Assembly: GCA_937907405.1 (NCBI GenBank)
Contig: CALCIC010000611.1
Location: 1 to 7,370, forward strand
Direction: 5' to 3'
Length of the DNA: 7,370 nt
Origin: an uncultured Isosphaeraceae bacterium
GTDB taxonomy: Bacteria; Planctomycetota; Planctomycetia; Isosphaerales; Isosphaeraceae
Numbering within the stretch: position 1 is the first letter of the stretch; every line of letters begins with the position of its first letter. Shown piece by piece: positions 1 through 6,306 of the stretch. The notes under the pieces are model-generated. The model was not told the DNA's origin, searched no databases, and saw nothing but the letters and a program-made list of their open reading frames with translations. The translations under genes and the position numbers were made by a program.

Positions 1-165
1 ATTCGCGCCTCATCCAGCAAAACAGCGCAACACCAAAACTCGCGCGTCGGGCTGATATTCTGAATCCGGACTCGCCGGCGGTAGTTCCTCAATCAAAAAG
101 CGCCGGGGCGTCAGCCTTGCGGGAGAAGGGGGGCCGCCTGCGTGACGCCGGTCCCACGTCCCATG

Positions 166-231
166 TGGAGTGCGGCGGCTTGCCGCCGCGCGGAACACGC
201 GGCCCATGCGGGAGCAAGCTCCCGCACTCCA
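166..231. repeat. Nested palindromic element (REP/cruciform-like)
   Basis: Three levels of inverted repeat are visible. The outer arms TGGAGTGCGG (166-175) and CCGCACTCCA (222-231) are perfect complements. Inside lie two perfect 8-bp hairpins with two-base spacers: GCGGCGGC-TT-GCCGCCGC (172-189) and GCGGGAGC-AA-GCTCCCGC (208-225). A weaker 5-bp pair, CCGCG/CGCGG (186-190 with 198-202), lies between them. With the terminal TGGAGT/ACTCCA pairing, the element can fold into a stem carrying two arms; alternatively the full 10-bp outer stem forms at the expense of the hairpins. No T-tract follows, so it is unlikely to be a simple terminator. The architecture resembles dispersed REP-type palindromes. 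Whether it is repeated in this genome cannot be judged from a single window. Confidence 0.7.
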
Positions 232-439
232 GAAGGGGGAAACCGATAGCGCGTCGAACTTCGATCATTGCATATCCTGCTTTCATATCATTCAATCGGC
301 GGCGCGGCGACGATTCCCGCCTTCGTCAGGGTCGTCCGCGCCGCCGCAGCTCTGACGTCGCCGTATCCGCCGGGCGATCTTCGCCACGGTGCTGAACGGC
401 GCAATCCACCGTCTCAACGGATTCGATGAGCCAGTACGG

Positions 440-468
440 TCGAAGTTTGAGCCGAGCGGCGATACAAT
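440..468 (+). promoter_or_regulatory. Weak candidate promoter for the oxidoreductase gene
   Basis: TACAAT at 463-468 is a good match to the sigma-70 -10 consensus. A poor -35 candidate, TCGAAG (440-445), sits 17 bases upstream. A transcript starting here would have a leader of roughly 65 bases before the ATG at 542. The -35 match is only about half the consensus and planctomycete promoters are poorly defined, so this is tentative. Confidence 0.2.
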
Positions 469-541
469 AGACGGACCGCAGTCAAAGACGCGCCGGCCGC
501 GCGTGCATCGTCCTGAAACCGAAGAGTTGGAGAACGTCCTC

Positions 542-1705
542 ATGCCCCCGATCACCCTGAATCGGCGCCGATTCCTCGGCTGCTCGGCGGCGAGCCTGGC
601 CCTGTCGCCCGGCGCTCGGGCTCACCCGACGTCGACCGACGGTTCCGAGCATCCCGTTCGGATCGGGCTGATCGGCGTCGGCAACCGAGGGACGAACCTG
701 CTCCGCGCCCTTCTCGAACTGCCGGGGGCCGTCGTGCCGGTCGTCTGCGATCCCGAACCGCGCCATCGCGCTCGGGGTCAGGGGATCGTCGAGAAAGCCC
801 GGGGCCAGCGCCCCGACGCGGTCGAGGACCCCCGGCGGCTGATCGAGCGCGGCGACCTCGACGCCGTGATCGCGGCGGTCCCCTGCGATCTGCACGAGTC
901 GATCACCGGCGACGCCGTCCGGGCGGGGAAGCACGTCTACGCGGAGAAGCCGCTCGCCTTGACCGTCGCCGGCTGCGACCGCCTCATCGCCGAATCCGCC
1001 CGGGCGCCCGGCGTCGTGGTCCATGTGGGTTTTCAGCGGCGCTCGAATCCTCGGTTTCAGGAGGGCGTGGGGCGGGTTCGCGACGGCGAACTCGGCGCGC
1101 TCATCGAGGCGCGGGGCTCGTGGACGAGCAGCAACGGGCCGCTCACGGGCCATGACGGCTGGCTCGGCCGCCGCGACCGATCGGGCGACTTCATGGTCGA
1201 GCAGGCGATTCACATCTGGGACGTCCTGAACTGGCTGCAAGGCGGCCCCCCCGTCCGGGCCAGCGGCTGGGGACTGAAGGGCCTGTTTGAACGCGAGCAG
1301 CCCGGCCGCGACGTGACCGACCATTACGCGGTCGATCTCGCCTGGGCCGACGGCTTCCGCGCGACGTTCTCCCAGAGCTACATCGCTCCCGCCGACGACC
1401 ATTTCACCGGCTCGCACCTGCGCGTGATGGGGGCCGAGGGGGGCCTCGACTTCGGCAGCGGCGCGCTGACGTTCCGCGACCGTCGCAAGCCCCGTCAGAC
1501 GCTCCATCCGGGCTCGCAGAACGACACCCGGCTGGCGCTTGAGGCGTTCCTCGGCGCGATCCGGGCGGAGGCGCCCACGCCCCCGCCGATCTCCCTCGCC
1601 GAAGCCCGCGCCGCCACCTTGACCGGACTGCTGGTCCGCAAGGCCGTCGACGAGGCCCGGCTCGTGACGATCGACGAAATCGGCGACCGCCCCGCCTCCG
1701 CCTGA
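542..1705 (+). CDS. Tat-exported Gfo/Idh/MocA family oxidoreductase
   Basis: The 387-residue product is a predicted NAD(P)-dependent sugar/inositol-type dehydrogenase, exported folded by the Tat pathway. The N-terminus (residues 7-27) has the twin-arginine motif NRRRFLG, a short hydrophobic stretch, and a probable signal-peptidase site after GARA. A Rossmann fold begins at PVRIGLIGVGNRG (38-50), the dinucleotide-binding glycine loop. The EKP motif (135-137, within YAEKPLAL) supplies the family's conserved lysine. The C-terminal half has GDFMVEQAIHIWDVLNWL (215-232), which holds the family's H-x-x-D pair (H224, D227). The ATG at 542 was chosen because GGAG (529-532) lies 9 bases upstream and the Tat signal begins at once; a GTG start at 389 would add 51 unrelated residues. 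Large families of such Tat-Gfo/Idh proteins are typical of planctomycetes. Substrate cannot be assigned. The pseudogene begins 33 bases downstream. Confidence 0.9.
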   Translation: MPPITLNRRRFLGCSAASLALSPGARAHPTSTDGSEHPVRIGLIGVGNRGTNLLRALLELPGAVVPVVCDPEPRHRARGQGIVEKARGQRPDAVEDPRRLIERGDLDAVIAAVPCDLHESITGDAVRAGKHVYAEKPLALTVAGCDRLIAESARAPGVVVHVGFQRRSNPRFQEGVGRVRDGELGALIEARGSWTSSNGPLTGHDGWLGRRDRSGDFMVEQAIHIWDVLNWLQGGPPVRASGWGLKGLFEREQPGRDVTDHYAVDLAWADGFRATFSQSYIAPADDHFTGSHLRVMGAEGGLDFGSGALTFRDRRKPRQTLHPGSQNDTRLALEAFLGAIRAEAPTPPPISLAEARAATLTGLLVRKAVDEARLVTIDEIGDRPASA

Positions 1706-1738
1706 GTTCGACGCCGACCATCCCTTGGAGTCGATCCC

Positions 1739-2077
1739 ATGTCAACGGTCACCAGGCCGACGAAGACCGATAAACCGCCCGAAGCCGCCGTGCTTCCGCT
1801 CGAGAACGGCGATCGGCTGTCGCGCGTCGAATTCGAGCGCCGCTACATGGCGACGCTCGAGGTGAAAAAGGCCCAACTTATTGAAGGGATCGTCGATCGA
1901 CGCGGAGGCGATGCTCGGCGACGATATGGCGAAGGCTCTTGGAACGCTCCGCCAGGGGATGGCCGGCGGCGAGCATCGGTAGTTCGTCGAGCGGCTGGCG
2001 AGGTCGATCCGAGGGAGTCGGGGTCGACCTCGTCGCCTTCGGGCGATCCGCTCCAGGCGCCCGAAATCGAGACGTAG
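1739..2077 (+). pseudogene. Uma2-family (DUF820) remnant, internally deleted and frameshifted
   Basis: The frame from ATG 1739 has a good Shine-Dalgarno site (GGAG, 1727-1730). It matches the start of the intact neighbour: residues 21-51, containing RLSRVEFERRY and LIEGIV, are 23/31 identical by my alignment. After V52 (about 1894) the homology jumps to the C-terminal end of the neighbour, but in the +1 frame. From 1899, that frame reads DAEAMLGDDMAKALGTLRQG and continues to GEHR, matching DRDAMLRNDTAAILETLRQG and DEHR downstream. Offsets between the two matching blocks (352 and 789 bp) imply a net 437-bp deletion, which is not a multiple of three. The remnant frame also has an in-frame TAG at 1980-1982, followed by FVERLA. 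The whole catalytic core, including the PD and VEV...K segments, is gone. The original frame remains open to 2077 and could yield a 112-residue chimeric peptide, but that tail resembles nothing. Confidence 0.85.
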
Positions 2078-2090
2078 GGGGATCGAGTTC

Positions 2091-2795
2091 ATGTCGTCCA
2101 TCACCGGCTCGAGGAACCTTGAATCAACTCGCGACGACGCGGTTCCGCCGCTTGAGGACGGGGCCCGGCTGTCCCGAGTCGAGTTCGAACGTCGCTACGT
2201 AGCGATGACGGGGCTGAAGAAAGCGGAGTTGATCGAAGGAATCGTATCCATGCCTTCACCCGTTCATTTCCAACGCCACGGAATGCCCCACGGACGGATC
2301 GTCGCCTGGATCGGGTGTTATCAGGCCGGGACGCCGGGGGTCGAGTACGCTCCCGACGTCACCGTCAGGCTGGACCCCGAGAACGTACTCCAGCCCGACG
2401 CGAGCCTGCTCATCAAGCCGGAGAACGGGGGACGGTCGAAGCTCAGCGACGACGACTTCCTCGAAGGCGCTCCGGAGCTTGTGGTTGAGGTCGCTTCGAG
2501 CACGGTCGGGGTCGATCTCGGAAAGAAGCTCGCGGTCTATTGTCGCAACGGAGTCCGCGAATATATCGTGTGGAGGGTTCGCGACCGCCGGATCGACTGG
2601 TTCGTCCTCCGAGACGGATCATACGCGAGGCTCGAACCCGACGAACACGGCGTCCACCGCAGCGAGGTTTTCCCGGGCCTCTGGCTCGATCGCGACGCGA
2701 TGCTCCGCAACGACACCGCGGCGATCCTCGAAACGCTTCGCCAGGGGATCGCGAGCGACGAGCATCGGCGGTTCGTCGATCGACTGGCCGTGTAA
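2091..2795 (+). CDS. Uma2 family (DUF820) PD-(D/E)xK endonuclease-like protein
   Basis: The 234-residue product has the normal length and architecture of the family. The N-terminal part has RLSRVEFERRY (27-36) and KKAELIEGIVSMPSP (43-57). The nuclease-fold core follows: QPDASLLI (101-108, candidate metal-binding D103), PELVVEVASST (128-138, E133), then D-x-G-K-K (142-146, candidate catalytic lysine K145 or K146) and YCRNGVREYIVW (150-161), the usual Y...GV.EY signature. The C-terminal region (183-207) has the common FPGLWLD segment. It is preceded by AGGGGGA (2076-2082), 8 bases before the ATG. The family is hugely expanded in cyanobacteria and planctomycetes. Its fold is nuclease-like, but its biological role is not established. 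It follows a deleted paralog by 13 bases and converges on the HEPN-like gene. Whether it cleaves DNA is inferred only from the fold. Confidence 0.9.
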   Translation: MSSITGSRNLESTRDDAVPPLEDGARLSRVEFERRYVAMTGLKKAELIEGIVSMPSPVHFQRHGMPHGRIVAWIGCYQAGTPGVEYAPDVTVRLDPENVLQPDASLLIKPENGGRSKLSDDDFLEGAPELVVEVASSTVGVDLGKKLAVYCRNGVREYIVWRVRDRRIDWFVLRDGSYARLEPDEHGVHRSEVFPGLWLDRDAMLRNDTAAILETLRQGIASDEHRRFVDRLAV

Positions 2796-2800
2796 GTTAA

Positions 2801-2836
2801 GCCAGGGAGAAGGGGGCGTCCCCTTCGTCACCTGGC
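2801..2836. terminator. Hairpin at the convergent junction between Uma2 and the HEPN-like gene
   Basis: An inner perfect 7-bp stem GAAGGGG/CCCCTTC (2809-2815 with 2820-2826) has a GCGT loop. It is enclosed by outer arms GCCAGG/CCTGGC (2801-2806 with 2831-2836), separated from the inner stem by short unpaired stretches. It starts 5 bases after the Uma2 stop. Its right arm overlaps the last codons of the convergent HEPN-like gene (stop at 2828-2830). Such placement fits a bidirectional terminator or mRNA 3'-end stabiliser. There is no clean T-tract on the + side and only a broken one (TTAACTT) on the - side, so intrinsic termination is not certain. Confidence 0.5.
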
Positions 2837-3235
2837 GATCAACTCCAGGGTCCGCTTCACGAACGCGGAGGCGGAGGCGACGGCGTCGTCGGGTGAAAGC
2901 TTGAGTCGCTGGGCGAGCTCGAACTTGCGAAGGTGTTCGGCGTCGAATTCGCCGGTCTTCACATAGAATCGCTCGCAGGCGAGGAGCAGGCAGCGGAGCC
3001 CCATCTCGCGGTAGCCCTTGGCGTAGACGAGGGCGCGGAGGCAGCAAAACATCGCTTCATAGCTCAGGAAGATCGCGTCGGCGGGGTCCCCCTGGCCGGT
3101 CGACTGGATGTTCACCGCCCCTTCAAGCCGGTCGCCGGCCTTGGCCAGCAGCCCGCCGATCCGCGAGCCGGCGTCCTTGTCGGCGATCAGGTAGGGGCTG
3201 TCCAGGCACTTCTGAAACGTATTGATGATCGCCAT
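2828..3235 (-). CDS. Small HEPN-like helical protein
   Basis: The 135-residue product is predicted to be cytoplasmic and mostly helical, with no membrane segment. The pattern DAIFLSYEAMFCCLRALVYAKGYRE (53-77) is followed by a long helix GLRCLLLACERFYV (79-92) and a C-terminal helix ending AFVKRTLELIAR (124-135). This resembles small HEPN-domain proteins (SAV_6107-like), which have an 'A...aa.Al.y..GyR' helix and then a second helix. Canonical HEPN RNases carry R-x4-6-H; here R76 is followed by R81-C82 and no histidine appears there, so RNase activity is doubtful. No MNT-type nucleotidyltransferase partner is adjacent. The ATG at 3235 lies 62 bases downstream of the nuoN stop on the same strand, so co-transcription with nuo is possible. 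The Shine-Dalgarno site is weak. Family assignment is by pattern recognition and moderately uncertain; coding status is much surer. Confidence 0.6.
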   Translation of the reverse strand: MAIINTFQKCLDSPYLIADKDAGSRIGGLLAKAGDRLEGAVNIQSTGQGDPADAIFLSYEAMFCCLRALVYAKGYREMGLRCLLLACERFYVKTGEFDAEHLRKFELAQRLKLSPDDAVASASAFVKRTLELIAR

Positions 3236-3241
3236 GATCGA

Positions 3242-3259
3242 GAGATCTCACGGACGTGA
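3242..3259. promoter_or_regulatory. Adjacent palindromes upstream of the HEPN-like gene
   Basis: Two overlapping dyads lie just upstream of the HEPN-like start: the perfect 8-bp palindrome GAGATCTC (3242-3249) and TCACG-GA-CGTGA (3248-3259). They occupy the region 7-24 bases before the ATG on the - strand. They could form an operator or affect ribosome access. Short palindromes occur by chance in GC-rich DNA, so this is weak. Confidence 0.2.
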
Positions 3260-3297
3260 TGAGGGAAGGAGAATCGGCGGAGGCTCGGAGTCGAAAC

Positions 3298-5058
3298 TCA
3301 GCCGGCCAGCCCCGAAGCCGACTCGGGAACGCCCGAGGCCGCGGCGGGGACCGGCGCCCCGGCCGGCGCGGGAACGACGGCCGGCGCGGGGGTCGGCGCC
3401 GGGGACGCCGGGACGAGCTCCGAGGCCGGCTGGACCGCCGTCAACATCGGCGCCGAGGCCGACTTCATCAGGTTGATCAGAGGCGTCGGCGCGACGCCGA
3501 AGACCGTCACCACGACGGCCGACAACACGACCGGCGCGGCGATCGCCGCTCGAGGCGGCCGCAACCGCGCGCCCGAGGGCTCGCGGAAGTACATCGCCTT
3601 GAGCACGCGGACGTAATAGAAGGCCGAGATCACCGAGTTGAGCAGCCCGAGGGCGACGAGCCCCATCAGCGTCAGCCGTTCGGTCGACTCCCCCTGGTTG
3701 AGCGCTTCCAGGAACAGGTAAAGCTTGCCGAAGAACCCCGCGAACGGCGGGATGCCGATCAAGGAGAGCATCAGCAACACCAGGCAGAGGGCGACGAACG
3801 GCGCCTGCCGGCCCATGCCGTTGAGGTCCTCGATCTGGTCGCCGTCGCGATCGCGGACCACCCATGCGGCGACCGCGAACGCGCCGATGTTCGCAAACGC
3901 GTAGACCACCAGGTAGTAGAGCACCGAGCCGGCCGCCTCGACGCCGCGGGTGGAGACGCTCACCGCCGCGACCCCGACCAGCATGTAGCCGGCGTGGGCG
4001 ATCGACGAATACGCGAGCATCCGCTTGAAGTTCTTCTGGGCCAGCGCGGCCAGGTTGCCGTAAGTCATCGTCACGGCGGAGATCACCACGACCAGGGCCA
4101 GCCAGCCGGGGCCCATCAACTGGTTCGACGGATGCGACCAGGGCTGGACGGCGTGCAGAAACACCTTGAGCAAGACCACGAAGCTGGCGATCTTCGAGCC
4201 GGTGGAGACCCAGGCGGTGACCGGCGCGGGCGCCCCCTCGTACACGTCGGGCGCCCACTGATGGAACGGCACGGCCGAGACCTTGAAGCCGAAACCGACG
4301 AGCATCAGCAGCAAGGCCGAGGCGGCGGCCAGGTTGCCCGCGATCCCGCCGTCTCCCGGGTCCGAATCGATCAGCGCCTGGCGGATCGCATCGAACTGGG
4401 TCGTCCCGGTCAGGCCGTAGACCAGGCTCAGACCGTACAGGAACAACGCCGAGGAGACCGAGCCGTAGACGAAGTACTTGAGCCCCGCCTCGGCCGACCG
4501 CCGCCGCGATTTCTCCATCGCCGTCAGCAGGTAGAGGCAGATGGTCATCGTCTCAAGGGCGAGGAACATCATCACCAGCTCTTCCGAGGCCGAGAGCAGC
4601 ATCATGCCCACCGTGGCCCACATCAAGAGCGCGAAGTACTCGCCCCAGTTGTCCGTGAACGTGTACGACGTCGAGATCCAGACGACCAGGCCCAGGAGGA
4701 TCACGTAGAGCACGTTGAAGACGTCGGTCTGGAAGTTCGCGGCCGTCGTGCCGAGGAGGATCGTCCCCCCCGGTCGGCCGAAGTACTCGGCCAGCGAGGG
4801 ACCGACCAGGTTCGATACGGTGTCGAAGTGCTCGACGGCGCAGCGGCCGAGCGCGAGCAGGCCGGCGGCCGCGACCAGGGCGAGCCCGACCCCGACCATC
4901 GAGAGCGCGCCGATCGTCCGCCGCCGCTCGTCGACGCTCCGCTTCCGGGCGAGGACCAGGTCGACGATCAAAACGACCAGGCCCCAGGCGGCCAGGACGC
5001 CGGCCGGCGCGATATGCCAGAAGTCGCGGAAATCGAGCGTCGGGACGTTCGGGGGCAT
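3298..5058 (-). CDS. nuoN: NADH-quinone oxidoreductase subunit N
   Basis: The 586-residue product is an antiporter-like, proton-pumping subunit of the complex I membrane arm. The conserved core includes EYFALLMWATVGMMLLSAS (140-158), E169 in MFLALETMTICLYLL (equivalent to E. coli E133), AGLKYFVYGSVSSALFLYG (191-209), and FGFKVSAVPFHQWAPDVYEG (256-275) with the TM7 lysine K259. STGSKIASF (286-294) carries K289, and GIPPFAGFFGKLYLF (435-449) carries K445, equivalent to E. coli K395. The start ATG at 5058 was chosen because AGGG (5069-5072) lies 10 bases upstream and similarity begins there; the frame is open another 138 codons upstream but only as an antisense-like shadow across nuoK. It is about 100 residues longer than E. 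coli NuoN, owing to an enlarged loop (about 72-108) and a C-terminal Ala/Pro/Val-rich tail (about 540-586). nuoK is 62 bases upstream; nuoL and nuoM are not between them. Confidence 0.95.
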   Translation of the reverse strand: MPPNVPTLDFRDFWHIAPAGVLAAWGLVVLIVDLVLARKRSVDERRRTIGALSMVGVGLALVAAAGLLALGRCAVEHFDTVSNLVGPSLAEYFGRPGGTILLGTTAANFQTDVFNVLYVILLGLVVWISTSYTFTDNWGEYFALLMWATVGMMLLSASEELVMMFLALETMTICLYLLTAMEKSRRRSAEAGLKYFVYGSVSSALFLYGLSLVYGLTGTTQFDAIRQALIDSDPGDGGIAGNLAAASALLLMLVGFGFKVSAVPFHQWAPDVYEGAPAPVTAWVSTGSKIASFVVLLKVFLHAVQPWSHPSNQLMGPGWLALVVVISAVTMTYGNLAALAQKNFKRMLAYSSIAHAGYMLVGVAAVSVSTRGVEAAGSVLYYLVVYAFANIGAFAVAAWVVRDRDGDQIEDLNGMGRQAPFVALCLVLLMLSLIGIPPFAGFFGKLYLFLEALNQGESTERLTLMGLVALGLLNSVISAFYYVRVLKAMYFREPSGARLRPPRAAIAAPVVLSAVVVTVFGVAPTPLINLMKSASAPMLTAVQPASELVPASPAPTPAPAVVPAPAGAPVPAAASGVPESASGLAG

Positions 5059-5120
5059 CGGTCGTTCACCCTGGTGGTTGGAGGGGCGGTTCCCGGGATT
5101 CGGCGGTCGTCGCGTCGTCG

Positions 5121-5450
5121 TCAGCCCGAAAGGCTGTCGTAACGGTCCACGTCGGCCGCGTTCCAGCGACGGTAGCACAGCAGGATCAGGCCGATCCCGA
5201 CGGCCACCTCGGCCGCCGCGATCGTGATCACGAAGAGCGCCAGGATCACCCCGGCGAGCGGGCCGGCGCCCGGGGGGGGCGTGCCGTACCGCCAGAACGC
5301 GACCAGATTGATGTTGGCCGCGTTGAGCATGATCTCGATCGCCATCAGCACCACGATCGCGTTCCGCCGCAGCAAAACGCCGACCAGGCCGATCGAAAAC
5401 GAGGCCGCGGCGAAGTAAAGGAACCAGTTGAGCGGTATTTCGGAATTCAT
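5121..5450 (-). CDS. nuoK: NADH-quinone oxidoreductase subunit K
   Basis: The 109-residue product is the small three-helix membrane subunit of complex I, structurally MrpC-like, which contributes to central proton transfer. The helices lie at about 6-26, 31-50 and 64-93. The two membrane glutamates essential in E. coli are present: E39 in VVLMAIEIMLNAANINLV and E81 in ITIAAAEVAVGIGLILL. The arginine pair LLRRN at 26-30 matches the usual loop 1. Length is near the usual 100 residues, with a slightly longer hydrophilic C-terminus. The ATG at 5450 is the natural start by homology, although no strong Shine-Dalgarno site precedes it. It lies 93 bases downstream of nuoJ, a gap containing a strong hairpin, and 62 bases before nuoN. 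Confidence 0.95.
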   Translation of the reverse strand: MNSEIPLNWFLYFAAASFSIGLVGVLLRRNAIVVLMAIEIMLNAANINLVAFWRYGTPPPGAGPLAGVILALFVITIAAAEVAVGIGLILLCYRRWNAADVDRYDSLSG

Positions 5451-5512
5451 GGTTCAGGCTCGAGCGGTTCAAGGATCGGGGTCGGAGGGCCGGGCGGGCG
5501 CGGTCTGGAGGA

Positions 5513-5533
5513 GGACGGCCCGCCTGGCCGTCC
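5513..5533 (-). other. Intercistronic hairpin between nuoJ and nuoK
   Basis: GGACGGCC (5513-5520) and GGCCGTCC (5526-5533) form a perfect 8-bp GC-rich stem with a 5-base loop, beginning about 10 bases after the nuoJ stop. No T-run follows in the - direction, so it is more likely an RNA processing or 3'-end stabilising element than a full terminator. That role is inferred from position only. Confidence 0.5.
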
Positions 5534-5543
5534 GGTTCACGAA

Positions 5544-6218
5544 TCAGCGCCTCGACGTGGAGGCCGCCGGCGCGCCGCCGGCCCTCGGGCCGTTCTGGGC
5601 GTCGGCCGACGCGGCCGTTCCGGCGGGTCGACCCGGCGCGGGGTCTTCCTCCTCGCGATGGGCCAGGGCGATCGCCCCGACCAGCGCCGCGGTCAACAAC
5701 AGGCCGGCGGTCTCAAAGGCCAACGCATAGCGGGTCATGAGCTGGTAGCCCACCATCCGAGCCATGTCGTTGATCGAATCGCGACGCTCCGTCATCCAGG
5801 CCGCTTCGATACCCTGAGCGTCGGCGACGATCGAGGGGCGGTTCGTCGAGGTGGCCCACTTCCCCCGGCTCGACGGCGACACCGCGTTGTTGATCCCGAA
5901 CACCAGCACCACGAACAGGCAGAACCCCGCGAACAGGCCGGGGACCTTCCAGGCGTTCGGGATCGTCGTCGTGTCGTCCCCCTGCACGTTGCGGGTGAGC
6001 ATGATCCCGAACATCAGGAGGATCGCCACCGCGCCGATGTACACCAGCACCTGGATCGCCGCCAGGAACTCGGCCTCCAGCATCACGAACATGCAGGCCA
6101 CCGCGAAGAAGAACGCGATCAGGTACAGCGCGGCGTGCACGAGGTTCCGCGCCAGGACCGTCCCCAGCGCCGAGCCCAATCCGAGAACCGCGATCACCAG
6201 GAAAACAATCTCGGCCAC
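5544..6218 (-). CDS. nuoJ: NADH-quinone oxidoreductase subunit J
   Basis: The 224-residue product is a membrane-arm subunit with about five helices (1-20, 27-47, 53-76, 92-111, 165-187). Signature segments are ARNLVHAALYLIAFFFAVACMFVMLEAEFLAAIQVLVYIGAVAILLMFGIMLTRN, spanning residues 23-77 and including the pi-bulge helix around Y60-G66, and LMTRYALAFETAGLLLTAALVGAIALA (160-186). I place the start at GTG 6218, which gives the expected N-terminus VAEIVFLVIAVLG and has GGAG 8 bases upstream (6227-6230). The frame is open 43 codons further but that part is Arg-rich and non-homologous. The product is about 40 residues longer than E. coli NuoJ (184), with a soluble loop at 112-155 and a hydrophilic Ala/Gly/Pro-rich tail after HREEE (188 onward). 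nuoI, usually just upstream, is absent. Confidence 0.93.
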   Translation of the reverse strand: MAEIVFLVIAVLGLGSALGTVLARNLVHAALYLIAFFFAVACMFVMLEAEFLAAIQVLVYIGAVAILLMFGIMLTRNVQGDDTTTIPNAWKVPGLFAGFCLFVVLVFGINNAVSPSSRGKWATSTNRPSIVADAQGIEAAWMTERRDSINDMARMVGYQLMTRYALAFETAGLLLTAALVGAIALAHREEEDPAPGRPAGTAASADAQNGPRAGGAPAASTSRR

Positions 6219-6223
6219 GTTCG

Positions 6224-6254
6224 CCTCTCCGTTCGATGGGGCGGCGTTCCGCCC
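6224..6254 (-). promoter_or_regulatory. nuoJ ribosome-binding site with upstream hairpin
   Basis: GGAGAGG (6224-6230, read on the - strand) is the Shine-Dalgarno site that supports the GTG start of nuoJ. Just upstream, GGGCGG (6239-6244) and CCGCCC (6249-6254) form a perfect 6-bp stem with a 4-base loop. The stem ends 8 bases before the Shine-Dalgarno site and does not occlude it. It may set the 5' boundary of the initiation region or a processing point; this is inference. Confidence 0.4.
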
Positions 6255-6306
6255 GGCTGAGTCTCGGTTGGTTGGTGGACGACCTCTGGACCTCGACGAG
6301 CCCCGG

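Larger units (their letters stand above)
1..541. other. Intergenic region without a convincing gene
   Basis: No open frame here gives a recognisable protein. The short frames on both strands are rich in Arg, Pro and Gly and change character along their length, as expected for non-coding GC-rich DNA. The stretch holds the nested palindromic element at 166-231. It also has a locally AT-richer patch around 265-297, a possible -10 box at 463-468, and the Shine-Dalgarno site of the downstream oxidoreductase (GGAG, 529-532). A frame open from a GTG at 389 runs into the oxidoreductase. I do not use it as the start, because its first 51 residues lack family similarity and would bury the Tat signal. 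Confidence 0.6.

Noticed and set aside
172..225. CRISPR-like or tandem repeat array
   Set aside because: There are only two hairpins, of different sequence, with no regularly spaced direct repeats or spacers.
553..640. Possible lipoprotein signal in the oxidoreductase (FLGC)
   Set aside because: The cysteine comes directly after the twin arginines with no hydrophobic stretch before it. An AxA-type cleavage site after GARA fits better.
482..1507. A 341-codon open frame on the - strand
   Set aside because: It is antisense to the Gfo/Idh/MocA oxidoreductase, which has a Tat signal, Rossmann loop and EKP motif. The opposing frame has no recognisable motif.
1739..2795. Toxin-antitoxin pair made of the 112-codon frame plus Uma2
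   Set aside because: The first frame is clearly a deleted copy of the second rather than an unrelated partner.
3248..4258. A 336-codon open frame on the - strand inside nuoN
   Set aside because: It is a shifted-frame shadow of nuoN with Arg/Gly/Ala-rich sequence and no domain pattern.
3256..5142. A 628-codon open frame on the + strand
   Set aside because: It lies antisense to nuoN. Its composition (Arg, Asp, Gln, His, Gly) is typical of a GC-rich antisense shadow, and nuoN is strongly supported by conserved motifs.
5059..5472. N-terminal 138-codon extension of the nuoN frame
   Set aside because: It overlaps nuoK in another frame, is Arg/Gly-rich and non-homologous. The ATG at 5058 has a Shine-Dalgarno site and begins normal NuoN sequence.
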